A DNA stretch of 64,000 nt, taken from Nocardia asteroides. GTDB taxonomy: Bacteria; Actinomycetota; Actinomycetes; Mycobacteriales; Mycobacteriaceae. Numbering within the stretch: position 1 is the first letter of the stretch; each line of letters opens with the position of its first letter. The notes under the pieces are model-generated. The model made no database searches, was not told where the DNA came from, and worked only from the letters and a program-made list of their open reading frames with translations. Position numbers and translations under genes: made by a program. This document shows positions 34,702 to 44,078 of the stretch, one piece after another. The stretch covers positions 2,532,001-2,596,000 of the forward strand of contig NZ_LR134352.1 in assembly GCF_900637185.1 (NCBI RefSeq), written 5' to 3'.

Positions 34702-35029
34702 ACTCGACGCCGAGGACAACAAACTGCTCGTACTGGCCCGCGGCGCGCTGGGCCGCACCGGCGGCGCGAGCGGCGCCGCGATCCGCGACACCGACGGCCG
34801 CACCTACGCGGCGGGCGAGGTGGCGCTCGCCGCGCTGCGGCTGACCGCCCTGCAGGCTGCCGTGGCCGCCGCGATCTCCAGCGGCGCCGAGGGTTTCGAG
34901 GCGGCGGTGGTCGTCGGCGGCGCGTCCGACGACGCGGGGATCGCCGCGGTGCGTGAGGTGTCGCCGTCGGCGGCGGTGATCCGCACCGATCGCTCCGGCG
35001 CCGTGCTGAGCGAGGTGCACGGTGGCTGA
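34694..35029 (+). CDS. cytidine deaminase-like protein lacking catalytic residues
   Basis: 111 residues. The layout follows the cytidine deaminase fold ([32 protein letters not shown], then [17 protein letters not shown] and [14 protein letters not shown]). However, the zinc-binding HAE and PCxxC motifs are missing: the expected positions read LTA and no cysteine occurs in the whole protein. It is therefore unlikely to be a deaminase. The small conserved protein found at this place in mycobacteria (between corC-like and era) has the same problem. Overlaps with both neighbours (8 bases each) tie it to the era operon. A structural or regulatory role is possible. Confidence 0.7.
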   Translation: MSELDAEDNKLLVLARGALGRTGGASGAAIRDTDGRTYAAGEVALAALRLTALQAAVAAAISSGAEGFEAAVVVGGASDDAGIAAVREVSPSAAVIRTDRSGAVLSEVHGG

Positions 35030-35927
35030 GAAGGAATTCCGCTCCGGCTTCGTCTGTTTCGTCGGCCGCCCGAACACCGGCAAGTCGACGCTGACCAACG
35101 CGCTGGTCGGCACGAAGATCGCGATCACCTCCTCGCGCCCGCAGACCACCCGGCACACCATCCGCGGCATCGTGCACCGTGACCATGCCCAGCTGATCCT
35201 GGTCGACACCCCCGGTTTGCACCGTCCGCGCACGCTGCTCGGCCAGCGGCTCAACGACCTCGTCCGCGACACCTACTCCGAGGTCGACGTGATCGCGGTG
35301 TGCATCCCGGCCGACGAGAAGATCGGCCCCGGCGACCGCTGGATCGTCGAGCAGATCAAGATGATGGCGCCCAAGACCACCGTGCTCGGCGTGGTCACCA
35401 AGATCGACAAGGTGAGCCGCGACCAGGTCGCGCACCAGCTGATGGCGGTCTCGCAGCTGCTCGGCCCCGAGGCCGAGGTCGTGCCGGTCTCGGCGGTCAA
35501 GGGCGAGCAGGTCGAGGTGCTGGTCGACGTGATCGCCGCGAAGATGCCCGAGGGCCCCGCGTTCTACCCGGACGGCGAGATCACCGACGAGCCGGAGGAA
35601 ACCCTCATGGCCGAGCTGATCCGCGAGGCCGCGCTGGAGGGCGTGCGCGACGAGCTGCCGCACTCGCTGGCCGTGGTCATCGAGGAGATCCAGCCGTACG
35701 AGGCCAACGAGGACATGCTCGAGGTGCATGCCCTGCTGTATGTCGAGCGGCCGAGCCAGAAGGCGATCATCATCGGCAAGAACGGGTCCCGGCTCAAGGA
35801 AGTGGGCACCAACGCCCGCAAGCAGATCGAGCACATCCTCGGCACCCGGATCTACCTGAACCTGCACGTGAAGGTGGCCAAGGACTGGCAGCGCGACCCC
35901 AAACAGCTGGGGAAGCTGGGCTTTTGA
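35022..35927 (+). CDS. era: ribosome-assembly GTPase Era
   Basis: 301 residues. G1 GRPNTGKSTLTN, G2 TTRHTIRGIV, G3 DTPGL, G4 TKID and the C-terminal KH domain (KAIIIGKNGSRLKEVGTNARKQIEHILGTRIYLNLHVKV). Era binds the 3' end of 16S rRNA during 30S assembly. The GTG start at 35022 overlaps the preceding gene by eight bases. Last gene of the phoH-ybeY-corC-cda-era run. Confidence 0.96.
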   Translation: MAEKEFRSGFVCFVGRPNTGKSTLTNALVGTKIAITSSRPQTTRHTIRGIVHRDHAQLILVDTPGLHRPRTLLGQRLNDLVRDTYSEVDVIAVCIPADEKIGPGDRWIVEQIKMMAPKTTVLGVVTKIDKVSRDQVAHQLMAVSQLLGPEAEVVPVSAVKGEQVEVLVDVIAAKMPEGPAFYPDGEITDEPEETLMAELIREAALEGVRDELPHSLAVVIEEIQPYEANEDMLEVHALLYVERPSQKAIIIGKNGSRLKEVGTNARKQIEHILGTRIYLNLHVKVAKDWQRDPKQLGKLGF

Positions 35928-36017
35928 TCGTTTGACGGTCGGCCGGACGGGGTATCGTTCGGCGAATACGCCGGCAGTCGCGGCGTGCTCGCTGTTCGCC
36001 CCGGGGAGGCCGCCGAA

Positions 36018-38849
36018 GTGCCCGATGCCAATGATGTCGGCAAACTGCTGGAATTGCTGCGGGCGCTGGAGATCCCCGACACCAAGCCGCGGGTGCTGCG
36101 CACGCTGCTGCGTGGCCGCCGCATCTTGCCCCGGCCGATCGTGGAACTGGTCGGGGTGCAGGGGCATTCGGCGCTGGTCGCCGATCTCTACAGCTGGCTG
36201 GGCGAATCCGGCGGCCGGCGCGCCACCCCGCGCGCCAAGATCGACCTGCACGCCCCCGACCTGCCACGGACCACGCTCACACCCGATCTCAGCGCCGTCA
36301 GTTCGCACGACGATCAGGAGATCGCCGGGCACTGCCTGCCGATCATCCAGCAGCTGGTCGCGGGTTTCGCGGCCGACGACACCGCGATGGGCGCGATCAA
36401 GTTCCCGCGCTACCGCACCGCCGACTGGCTGACCAGGCAGCGCGTCACCAGCGACGAATCCGAGGCGCCGGACGAGCTGCGCCGCAGGCTGCCCAAGCTG
36501 CTGCGCAGCGGGTCGCCGACGAGCCGGTCCGACACCGCCGAAGGCGTTGCCGGCGATACCCTTTCGCGGGTGGTCTTCGGCGTGCTCGCGCTGTGGCCCG
36601 TGCTGCGACTGTGGCTGTGGGTGTCCGGGCGCATTCCGGGCATGTCGAAGGTGACCAGGTGGTTCCTGCACCAGCGGTATCTGGCGCCCGAATTGTCGGG
36701 AAGCTTCCTGGGTTTCGCCTCGCGGCTGACCGCCTCGCACCGGGTGGACGAGAACGAGGAGCAGGTCGCCAAGCTGCTCATCCACGCCTTCCTCGAGGAC
36801 CTGCGCGACGCCTACCGGCGCCGGATCTGGCGGCCGTCGAGCTGGCGGCGCACCGCCTATCCGGTGGCGCTGCTCGGTGGGCTGGCCGAGGGCAGCGACG
36901 GCGCGCGGATTCTCACCTGGATCAACGAGATCAGGAACGAGACCGGTCACTTCGACCCGCTGGTGCTCGTCGCCTTCCGGGACGAAGGTCCCAACCGCGA
37001 GGTCGGCGAGCTCGGGCACATCGGTGAGCTGCGGTCGCTGCGCACGCTGGAGAGCCTGGCCGACCAGCCGTCACCGCAGCCGCCGGACCCGCTGCAGACC
37101 TGGGTGCGTGAGATCGACAATCGCCGCACCCACCGGCAGGCCGACGCCTGGTTCCTGCCGCTGCGCGCGCTGCTCCCGGCCGACGTTCCGCCGAAGATCA
37201 GCGATGCCCGCTTCCGCGGCTTGGCCCTACCGCCCGCTCCGCCGATGGCGGCGCGTAGCTGGTTCGTCGGACTGTGCGTGCTTATCCCGATCGTGCTGGC
37301 CGTGGCCGCCGCGCTGGTGTACTTCCCGCCGCTGCGCGGTGCGCCGTGCTCGCAGTGGCCGTGGACCGGCGGCGTCTCGGTGAGCCTGCGCGACGGTGAG
37401 TGCGTCGGCTACAGCGACAACACCCGGCAGATCTTCGCCGACGATCCCGAGCTCACGGCGATGCAGCGCGAGGTGTTCCGGCTCAACGGTGTCGCGCGGG
37501 AAGCCAAGGAGCACAACCCGAACCGCCCGCTGGTCTCGCTGGTGTACTTCGCCGGCCTCAGCTACGCCGATGCCAATGTGCGCTACCCGCACGCCCAGGT
37601 GGAGGAGCTGGCCGGGCTCGCGGTGCAGCAGCGGCGCGCGCTGCTGGCGTCGGACGAGTCCGAACCCTTGCTGCGCGTGGTGATCGCCAACGGCGGCTCG
37701 GACATGCGCCAGGCCGGCTGGGTGGTCGAGCACAAGCTGCGCGGCCTGGTGGCCGACGATCCCAGTGTGCTCGGTGTGGTCGGCATCGACCGCAGTACCG
37801 ACGAGACCCGCGGCGCCATCACCCGGCTGGGCGAACTGGGCGTCCCCGCGGTGGCGACGACGCTGTCGGCCGACGGCCTGGACCAGGCCTCCCCGCTGTA
37901 TTTCCAGGCCGCGCCGAGCAATACCGTGCAGGCCCGGCTCATCGCCGACTACGTGCAGGGTGCGCGGGAACCGAACGGGACGCCCCGCTACGACAAGGTG
38001 ACGATCTACCACCCCGAGGCGGCCGACGATCTGTACGTGACTACCCTGGTCGCCGACCTGGAGGCCGAACTCCGCAAACGCGGTGTCGCCCAGAACAGTC
38101 TGAGCTGGCGCGAACAGCAGCAGCTGTATCGCTTCGCGGCGCCCTGCGAGACGGAGAACTTCGACCGGCGCACCCTGCTGTTCTTCGCGGGCCGCAACGA
38201 CGATTTCCCGACCTTCGCCAAGTCGGTCAGCCGGGGCTGCCTCAGCGGGGCGGGTCCGGCGATCCTCGGCAACGACGCGGTGACCCGTCTGATCACCGAC
38301 CAGCGGGCCACCGCCGCCCTGCCCGCCAATCTCACGGTGCGCTACGTGGCCAAGGCCGCGCCGGTGATGCTCGGTGGCGCCGATTGTGTCGGCGGCATCG
38401 GCAAACTCGGCAGTCAGCCGGTGCCGTTCGAGCACGAACAGCTCTGTGTCGAACTGGCCGGGCTCATCCAGGAACTGCGCGGCTATCCGGGACTGGACGA
38501 CTACCGGCCGACCTGGGCAGGCGACCGCACCGGCCTGGCCTTCGATGTGAGCGGGCTGTTCCTGCAGGCCGTGCGCAGCAGTCGCGGGGTGCTCGCGGAC
38601 CTGCCGCCGAACCGGACGGCGATCGCGGTGCAGTTGCGCGAGAGCGACTATCGCGGTGTCACCGGCACACTGGGGTTCTCGACGCGCCGCGTCGCCGACG
38701 GGTCGTCGATCGCGGTCCTGGTCACCACGGCGGTCGGTGCGGCAGGCCCGCAACGCTGCCTGATGATGTTCCCGCGCCAGACCGGTCAGGACGGGTGCCC
38801 GGCCGGGACGAAGAGTGATCTCGAAGGCTGGGCCGAACCGGGGAGGTAG
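36018..38849 (+). CDS. large membrane fusion: NTPase-like region, transmembrane helix, type-1 periplasmic binding domain
   Basis: 943 residues from GTG 36018, with GGGGAGG 9 bases upstream. Residues about 35-400 look like an eroded P-loop region: PRPIVELVGVQGHSALVADL occupies the Walker A position but has GVQGHSA instead of GxxGxGKS/T; DPLVLVAFRDE resembles Walker B. Hydrophobic stretches lie at about 185-207 (VVFGVLALWPVLRLWLWVSG) and 412-434 (WFVGLCVLIPIVLAVAAALVYF). Residues 440-943 form a LivJ-like type-1 solute-binding fold (VVGIDRSTDETRGAITRLGELGVPAVATTLSADGLDQ split around it, YFQAAPSNTVQARLIADY). Related fusions occur in Streptomyces. A ligand sensor that signals across the membrane is inferred. 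Confidence 0.65.
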   Translation: MPDANDVGKLLELLRALEIPDTKPRVLRTLLRGRRILPRPIVELVGVQGHSALVADLYSWLGESGGRRATPRAKIDLHAPDLPRTTLTPDLSAVSSHDDQEIAGHCLPIIQQLVAGFAADDTAMGAIKFPRYRTADWLTRQRVTSDESEAPDELRRRLPKLLRSGSPTSRSDTAEGVAGDTLSRVVFGVLALWPVLRLWLWVSGRIPGMSKVTRWFLHQRYLAPELSGSFLGFASRLTASHRVDENEEQVAKLLIHAFLEDLRDAYRRRIWRPSSWRRTAYPVALLGGLAEGSDGARILTWINEIRNETGHFDPLVLVAFRDEGPNREVGELGHIGELRSLRTLESLADQPSPQPPDPLQTWVREIDNRRTHRQADAWFLPLRALLPADVPPKISDARFRGLALPPAPPMAARSWFVGLCVLIPIVLAVAAALVYFPPLRGAPCSQWPWTGGVSVSLRDGECVGYSDNTRQIFADDPELTAMQREVFRLNGVAREAKEHNPNRPLVSLVYFAGLSYADANVRYPHAQVEELAGLAVQQRRALLASDESEPLLRVVIANGGSDMRQAGWVVEHKLRGLVADDPSVLGVVGIDRSTDETRGAITRLGELGVPAVATTLSADGLDQASPLYFQAAPSNTVQARLIADYVQGAREPNGTPRYDKVTIYHPEAADDLYVTTLVADLEAELRKRGVAQNSLSWREQQQLYRFAAPCETENFDRRTLLFFAGRNDDFPTFAKSVSRGCLSGAGPAILGNDAVTRLITDQRATAALPANLTVRYVAKAAPVMLGGADCVGGIGKLGSQPVPFEHEQLCVELAGLIQELRGYPGLDDYRPTWAGDRTGLAFDVSGLFLQAVRSSRGVLADLPPNRTAIAVQLRESDYRGVTGTLGFSTRRVADGSSIAVLVTTAVGAAGPQRCLMMFPRQTGQDGCPAGTKSDLEGWAEPGR

Positions 38850-38922
38850 TGCGGCCCGTCCGAACCTCGTCGCGGTGCGCGATCGCGGGGCGACCGACGG
38901 CATGGCCTACCGCCGTTCTGAT

Positions 38923-40350
38923 TCACCACCACGGCGTCGGCCGGGTCCGCTCCCAGTGCAGTTCCTCCTCCAGCTGCGCCGCCAGCGAGATGAGCATCGG
39001 CTCGGTGTTCGCGGTGCCCATCAGCTGCGCCCCGATCGGCAGCCCGGCCTCGGTGAAGCCGGCGGGCACGTTCACACTCGGCCAGCCGAGGACATTCCAC
39101 GGCCAGGTGTAGGGGCAGGCGCCGGTGATCAGGTTGTTCGTGGCGCCGACGCCGATCCCGTCGATCTCCTCGGCGCGCGGGGGAGGAGTCGCCGTGGTCG
39201 GGGCCAGCACCAGGTCGTAGTCGTCGAAGAAGGTACCGATCCGCTTGTGCAGCAGCGGCTCCGCGCGCCGGGCCGCGGCCAGCACCGGGCCGCCGAGCAC
39301 CCGGCCGAGCCGGGAGTTGGCCGTGGTGCGCGGGTCGACGATCGCCTCGGGCATCTCCCGGTGCACCCGGTGGATCCCGGCCATCGAGCGCGGCAGGAAG
39401 GACGCGCCGATCATCAGCCCGTAGTGCAGATCGGCCACGGTGACGGTGTGGCCGAGCCCGCGCAGGGTCCTCGCCAGTTCGTGCACGGCCGCCGCGATCT
39501 GCGGGTCCAGCGCGGTCTTGGTCGCGGTGAACGGGATGCGCAGCGACAGCGCGATGCGCAGCCTGCCCGGATCGCGGCCCACCGCGGCGCTCGCGTCGAT
39601 CGGCGCCGGGGTGTGCAGGTCGCCGCGGTGTGGTCCGGCGGCGACGTCGAGCAGCAGGGCCGCGTCGCGGACGGTACGCGCGAGCGGCCCGTTGACCGTG
39701 AGCCCGTAGAACGCCTCCGCGTGCGGCCAGGTGGAGATGCGTCCGCGCTGCGGTTTGATGCCGACCAGGTTGTTCCACGAGGCCGGGATGCGCACCGAGC
39801 CCGCGCCGTCGGAACCCAGTGCGGCGGGCACCAACCCGGCCGCGACCGCCGCCGCCGAACCGCCCGAGGAACCACCGGGCGTGCGGGTACGGTCCCACGG
39901 ATTGCGGGAGTGGCCGAAGGCGTCACCGCTGGTGAACGGCAGCTGGCCCAGCTCACAGGTATTGGCCTTGCCCACGATCACCGCGCCCGCGGCGCGCAAC
40001 CTGCGTACAGCCTCGGCGTCCTCGGTCTTGGGCGCGAATTCGCCGCCGCAGCCGAACGCGGTGACCTCGCCGGTGACATCGGTGTCGTCCTTGACCGCGA
40101 TCGGCACGCCGAGCAGCGGGAGCCGGGCACCCGCGGCCAGGCGCGCGTCGGCCTCGGCGGCTTCGCGCAGCGCGGCCTCGCGCCGGACGACGCGGAAGGC
40201 GTTGAGCGTCGGCTGGGACGCCTCGATCCGGTCGAGCGCGTCGGTGACGGCCGCGACCGAGGACAGCTGACCGTCGGCGATCGCCGTGGACAGTTCGGTG
40301 AGGCCGAGATCGGCCGAGGGCTTCGGCGCGACGCGGTCGGGCGCGGTCAT
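38923..40350 (-). CDS. amidase, amidase-signature family (AmiA2-like)
   Basis: 475 residues. The Ser-cisSer-Lys triad is visible: Lys in VPIAVKDDTD, cis-Ser in TPGGSSGGSAAAVAAG, nucleophile Ser in GSDGAGSVRIPA. The enzyme hydrolyses carboxamides; substrates vary widely. It corresponds by position (between era and recO) to amiA2 of M. tuberculosis. The ATG at 40350 is chosen because CGGAG lies 6 bases before it; the upstream extension to 40404 has no site. It is divergent from the alpha/beta hydrolase gene. Confidence 0.9.
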   Translation of the reverse strand: MTAPDRVAPKPSADLGLTELSTAIADGQLSSVAAVTDALDRIEASQPTLNAFRVVRREAALREAAEADARLAAGARLPLLGVPIAVKDDTDVTGEVTAFGCGGEFAPKTEDAEAVRRLRAAGAVIVGKANTCELGQLPFTSGDAFGHSRNPWDRTRTPGGSSGGSAAAVAAGLVPAALGSDGAGSVRIPASWNNLVGIKPQRGRISTWPHAEAFYGLTVNGPLARTVRDAALLLDVAAGPHRGDLHTPAPIDASAAVGRDPGRLRIALSLRIPFTATKTALDPQIAAAVHELARTLRGLGHTVTVADLHYGLMIGASFLPRSMAGIHRVHREMPEAIVDPRTTANSRLGRVLGGPVLAAARRAEPLLHKRIGTFFDDYDLVLAPTTATPPPRAEEIDGIGVGATNNLITGACPYTWPWNVLGWPSVNVPAGFTEAGLPIGAQLMGTANTEPMLISLAAQLEEELHWERTRPTPWW

Positions 40351-40440
40351 GTGAACTCCGTCTCTGCAGGTCGTGGGCTCGACCGTAACCGCGAATCTGG
40401 TCACCCGTCCACATACCCTGGGTGGATTTCTCAGCTATAG

Positions 40441-40461
40441 ACATACATACCGTATGTATGT
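40441..40461. promoter_or_regulatory. perfect 21-bp palindromic operator before the hydrolase-TetR operon
   Basis: ACATACATAC, one central C, GTATGTATGT: perfect 10-bp arms at 40441-40450 and 40452-40461, 41 bases before the hydrolase start. TetR-type proteins bind such sites, and a tetR gene is second in this operon, so autoregulation is likely. Confidence 0.8.
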
Positions 40462-40501
40462 AACAGTGGTGCTGCCCAGCATTCGACCAGGGGAGGACCC
40501 C

Positions 40502-41368
40502 ATGGGAATCAGCTCGACACTCGGCCCGGCACGTGAGATCGCCCTGTCGTCCGGCCGTATCCGCTATCACGACACCGGCACCGGATCGCCGGTGGTGTTC
40601 GTCCACGGACTGCTCGTCAACGCCGACATCTGGCGTGGGGTGGTGCCCGGTCTCGTCGCCGCCGGACACCGCTGTCTCACGCCCGACTGGCCGCTCGGTT
40701 CGCACTCGATCCCGATGCCCGACGCCGACCTCACGCCCACCGGCATCGCCGATCTGATCGCCGAGTTCCTCGACGTGCTCGACCTCACCGACGTCACCGT
40801 CGTCGCCAACGACACCGGCGGTGCGCTCACCCAGCTCCTGATGACCCGGCGACCGGAACGGATCGGCCGTGTCGTGCTGGCCGCCGTCGACTGCTACGAG
40901 GTCTTCCCGCCGTTCCCCTTCGGCGCGCTGCTGAAGGTGGCGAAGATCCCCGGCACGATCGCGCCGCTGCTCGCGCCGATGCGGTGGAAGGCCGTGCAGC
41001 GGCTGCCGCTCGGCTTCGGCTGGGTCACCAAACACCCGCTGCCCCGCGAGATCGCGGAGTCGTATCTGCGGCCCGCGCGCCGTGACCCGGCGATCCGCGC
41101 CGACCTGCGCCGTTTCGCCGCCGGGGTGGACAACCGGCTCACGCTGGCGGCCGCCGAGCACTTCGGCGAGGTCGATCTGCCGGTGCTCGTCGTCTGGGCG
41201 ACCGAGGACAAGCTGTTCCCGATGGCGCTGGCGCAGCGGCTCGTCGCCGAGCTGCCGCGCGCGAGCCTGCGCACGGTCGACGATTCCTACACCTTCGTCT
41301 CCGAGGACCGGCCGGAGTTGCTCGTCGAGATGATCGTGGAGTTCACTCGGCTGCATGCAGCGCCGTAG
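40502..41368 (+). CDS. alpha/beta hydrolase with Asp nucleophile elbow
   Basis: 288 residues. The HG oxyanion motif is VVFVHGLLVNADIWRGV. The nucleophile elbow reads VVANDTGGALT (D about residue 104), so the nucleophile is Asp as in haloalkane dehalogenases and epoxide hydrolases rather than Ser. The acid lies near VVWATEDKLFP. The expected final His is not clear: the last motif reads VDDSYTFVSEDRPELL with Tyr/Thr where the His is normally found, so activity is uncertain. The ATG at 40502 has AGGGGAGG upstream. It overlaps the tetR gene by 14 bases and both lie behind the palindrome at 40441-40461. Confidence 0.82.
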   Translation: MGISSTLGPAREIALSSGRIRYHDTGTGSPVVFVHGLLVNADIWRGVVPGLVAAGHRCLTPDWPLGSHSIPMPDADLTPTGIADLIAEFLDVLDLTDVTVVANDTGGALTQLLMTRRPERIGRVVLAAVDCYEVFPPFPFGALLKVAKIPGTIAPLLAPMRWKAVQRLPLGFGWVTKHPLPREIAESYLRPARRDPAIRADLRRFAAGVDNRLTLAAAEHFGEVDLPVLVVWATEDKLFPMALAQRLVAELPRASLRTVDDSYTFVSEDRPELLVEMIVEFTRLHAAP

Positions 41369-41957
41369 TCAGGAGGATCGCTCCCGCACCACCCGGGCCG
41401 CGCTCGAGCAGGCAGGCCGCAGCCTGTTCGCCGAGCGCGGCTTCGCCGCGACGTCCGCCGAACAGCTGGTGGCCGCCGCCGGGGTCACCCGCGGGGCACT
41501 GCACCACCACTACGGCGACAAACGCGGCCTGTTCCTGGCCGTGCTCGAACAGATCGAGACCGAGGCCACCGCGGAGATCGCGGCCGCGGTGGCCGCGGTC
41601 GACCCCGCCGACGTCGTCGCCGGGATGACCGCGGGCCTGGCCCGCTTCCTCGACCTCTGCGCGGGTCCGGAGATGCTGCGCGTCGTCCTGATGGACGCGC
41701 CCACGGTGCTCGGCTGGCCCGCCTTCCGCGAGTTCGAATCCCGCCACGGCCTCGGCCTGATCACCGGCGAACTCCAGCGCGCCGTGGACGCGGGCCTGAT
41801 TCCCACCGCCCCGGTCGCGGTCCTGGCTCAGCTGCTGCTCAGCGCCATCACCGAGGCCTCCCTCATCGTCGCCCACGCCGACGACCCCGACCGCGCCCGC
41901 CTCGAAACCCAGCAGTCGCTGCTGCTGATCCTCGCCGGGCTGCTGCGGCAGGGCTGA
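41355..41957 (+). CDS. TetR-family regulator
   Basis: 200 residues. HTH: FAERGFAATSAEQLVAAAGVTRGALHHHYGDKRGLF, the classical TetR layout with GALxxHYxxKxxLF. The C-terminal domain (AVDAGLIPTAPVAVLAQLLLSAITEASLIVAHADDP) is of the TetR_C type seen in many actinobacterial repressors. It is translated from inside the 3' end of the hydrolase gene (14-base overlap) and should bind the 21-bp palindrome upstream of the operon. The inducer is probably a substrate of the hydrolase. Confidence 0.9.
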   Translation: MQRRSQEDRSRTTRAALEQAGRSLFAERGFAATSAEQLVAAAGVTRGALHHHYGDKRGLFLAVLEQIETEATAEIAAAVAAVDPADVVAGMTAGLARFLDLCAGPEMLRVVLMDAPTVLGWPAFREFESRHGLGLITGELQRAVDAGLIPTAPVAVLAQLLLSAITEASLIVAHADDPDRARLETQQSLLLILAGLLRQG

Positions 41958-42009
41958 GCGGGGGTGTGTCCGTGCCGACGGTGTCGGGTCGACGTGGAAG
42001 ACTGGGCCC

Positions 42010-42774
42010 GTGCGGTTGTATCGGGATGAGGCGGTGGTGGTCCGCCAGCACAAGCTGGGCGAGGCCGATCGCATCGTCACGTTGCTGACCAGGCAGCACG
42101 GCCTGGTCCGGGCCGTGGCCAAGGGGGTGCGGCGCACCAAGTCGAAGTTCGGGGCGCGGCTCGAGCCGTTCGCCTACATCGACGTGCAGCTGCATCCGGG
42201 CCGCACGCTCGACGTCGTCACCCAGGTGACCACGGTCGAGGCGTTCGCCGCCGACATCATCGACGACTACGGCCGCTACACCACCGCCTGCGCCATCCTG
42301 GAGACCGCCGAACGGCTGGCGGGCGAGGAGCGCGCGCCCGCGCCGAAACTGCACGCGCTCACCGCGAGCGCGCTGCGCGCCATCGCCGCCAAACAGCGCC
42401 CGCACGAACTGATCCTCGACGCGTACCTGTTGCGCGCCATGGGTTTCGCGGGCTGGGCGCCCGCGCTCGACGAATGCGCCCGCTGCGCGACCCCGGGCCC
42501 GCATCGCGCGTTCCACGTGGCGGCGGGTGGCGCGGTCTGCGTGCACTGCCGTCCGCCGGGGGCGAGCACGCCCGCGCCGGGTGTGCTCGATCTGCTCGTC
42601 GCCCTGCTGAAGGGGGAGTGGGACTACATCGCCGGGGTCCCCGACAACACCCGCCGCCAGGCCAGCGGCCTGGTCGCCGCCCACCTGCAGTGGCATCTGG
42701 AACGGCAGTTGCGCACGTTGCCGCTGATCGAGCGCACCCGCGCCGAGACGGCGCCCGCGGGCCGGGTTGGCTGA
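42010..42774 (+). CDS. recO: DNA repair protein RecO
   Basis: 254 residues. N-terminal OB fold (YRDEAVVVRQHKLGEADRIVTLLT), helical middle and the four-cysteine zinc motif in DECARCATPGPHRAFHVAAGG then VCVHC. RecO mediates RecA loading on SSB-coated DNA with RecR. The GTG start (RLYRDEAVV) is the usual RecO beginning. uppS follows after 60 bases, conserved in actinobacteria. Confidence 0.95.
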   Translation: MRLYRDEAVVVRQHKLGEADRIVTLLTRQHGLVRAVAKGVRRTKSKFGARLEPFAYIDVQLHPGRTLDVVTQVTTVEAFAADIIDDYGRYTTACAILETAERLAGEERAPAPKLHALTASALRAIAAKQRPHELILDAYLLRAMGFAGWAPALDECARCATPGPHRAFHVAAGGAVCVHCRPPGASTPAPGVLDLLVALLKGEWDYIAGVPDNTRRQASGLVAAHLQWHLERQLRTLPLIERTRAETAPAGRVG

Positions 42775-42834
42775 GCCGCCACCGGAGCGGCCGAACCCGG
42801 AGCCCGTGCGGGCCGCACCCGGCGATCAGGCAGG

Positions 42835-43647
42835 ATGGATGCCGTGATCCTGCGTCGTGACACCTCCACCGCGAGCAAGCCGGCCCGCACCGTTCGCCCG
42901 CCGTCGCCGCACCCCTCGGGCGCGCGTCCGCCCGCGATCCCGCCGGAGCTGGTGCCCAACCACGTCGCGCTGGTGATGGACGGCAACGGCCGCTGGGCGC
43001 AGGAGCGCGGGCTGCCGCGCACTGCGGGACACGAACGCGGCGAGGCCGTGCTGATGGACGCCGTCGAAGGCTCCATCGAGATGGGCGTGAAGTGGCTGTC
43101 GGCCTACGCCTTCTCCACCGAGAACTGGCGGCGCAGCCCCGACGAGGTGCGCTTCCTGATGGGCTTCAACCGCGACGTGATCCGCCGCCGCCGCGACGAG
43201 ATGCACGAGATGGGCGTGCGCGTGCGCTGGGCGGGACGCCGACCGCGCCTGTGGCGCAGCGTGATCAAGGAGCTCGAGGTCGCCGAGGAGCTCACCAGGG
43301 ACAACGACGTGATGACGCTGACCATGTGCGTCAACTACGGTGGCCGCGCCGAGATCGCCGACGCCGCACGCGAAATCGCGCGCCGGGTCGCGGCGGGCGA
43401 GATTGATCCCGAGAAGGTCGACGAGGCCACCGTCGCCCGCTACCTGGACGAACCCGACATGCCCGATGTCGACCTGTTCCTGCGGCCCTCGGGCGAGTTC
43501 CGCAGCTCGAACTTCCTCATCTGGCAGGCCGCCTACGCCGAATTCGTCTACCAGGACACGCTTTTCCCTGATTTCGACCGGCGTAACCTGTGGGCCGCGT
43601 GCCTGGAATACGCCAAGCGCGATCGTCGCTTCGGCGGCACCAAATGA
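42835..43647 (+). CDS. uppS: long-chain isoprenyl (decaprenyl) diphosphate synthase, cis-prenyltransferase
   Basis: 270 residues. The cis-prenyltransferase motifs are [20 protein letters not shown] (diphosphate-binding Asp), [12 protein letters not shown], and [23 protein letters not shown]. It adds isopentenyl units to make the polyprenyl phosphate carrier for cell-wall precursors. The C-terminus DRRFGG is typical. It corresponds to Rv2361c (decaprenyl diphosphate synthase) by order. The stop overlaps the next start (ATGA). Confidence 0.95.
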   Translation: MDAVILRRDTSTASKPARTVRPPSPHPSGARPPAIPPELVPNHVALVMDGNGRWAQERGLPRTAGHERGEAVLMDAVEGSIEMGVKWLSAYAFSTENWRRSPDEVRFLMGFNRDVIRRRRDEMHEMGVRVRWAGRRPRLWRSVIKELEVAEELTRDNDVMTLTMCVNYGGRAEIADAAREIARRVAAGEIDPEKVDEATVARYLDEPDMPDVDLFLRPSGEFRSSNFLIWQAAYAEFVYQDTLFPDFDRRNLWAACLEYAKRDRRFGGTK

Positions 43648-44075
43648 GCGACGGAGCCGACATGGACGCTGCGGTCACCCCCGAACTCGACCTGCAGGCG
43701 CGCACCGGCGCCTGCCTGCAGATGCAGGACGTCGACATCCGGGTCGACGCCGACGGATCGCTCGGCTTCGAATACGACGGCGCGCTGTGCTCGATCCGCG
43801 CCGTCACCCTGGCGCCCGGCCTGACCGTGCTGTCGCTGACCAGCGTGCTGGCCTGGGATCGCCCGCTCAAGCCGCAGCTGCACAAGCGCGTGGCCGAACG
43901 CAACAACGAGATCCAGTTCGGCTCGGTCACCCTGATCGGGCGCGGCAAGCTGGGCGATGTCATCCTGCGCTACACGTTCCCGGCCGAGGGCCTCGACGAC
44001 CAGGCCCTCACCACCATGCTGCTGCTCGCGCTGTCCGGCGCGAGCAGGGCCAGGCAGGGCCTGCTCGCGCCGTAG
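43644..44075 (+). CDS. YbjN-like / type III secretion chaperone-like fold protein
   Basis: 143 residues. The first ~35 residues are variable, followed by an alpha/beta core ([53 protein letters not shown] split around it, [23 protein letters not shown]). This resembles the YbjN/SRC-like peptide-binding fold that other actinobacteria have after uppS (Rv2360c is a protein of the same size at the same place). Its ATG overlaps the uppS stop by four bases. No catalytic residues are evident; a chaperone or protein-interaction role is inferred. Confidence 0.7.
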   Translation: MSDGADMDAAVTPELDLQARTGACLQMQDVDIRVDADGSLGFEYDGALCSIRAVTLAPGLTVLSLTSVLAWDRPLKPQLHKRVAERNNEIQFGSVTLIGRGKLGDVILRYTFPAEGLDDQALTTMLLLALSGASRARQGLLAP

Positions 44076-44078
44076 GCG

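Noticed and set aside
34356..37019. 887-codon minus-strand frame across corC, era and the fusion gene
   Set aside because: Shadow of well-supported plus-strand genes; its translation shows no motif.
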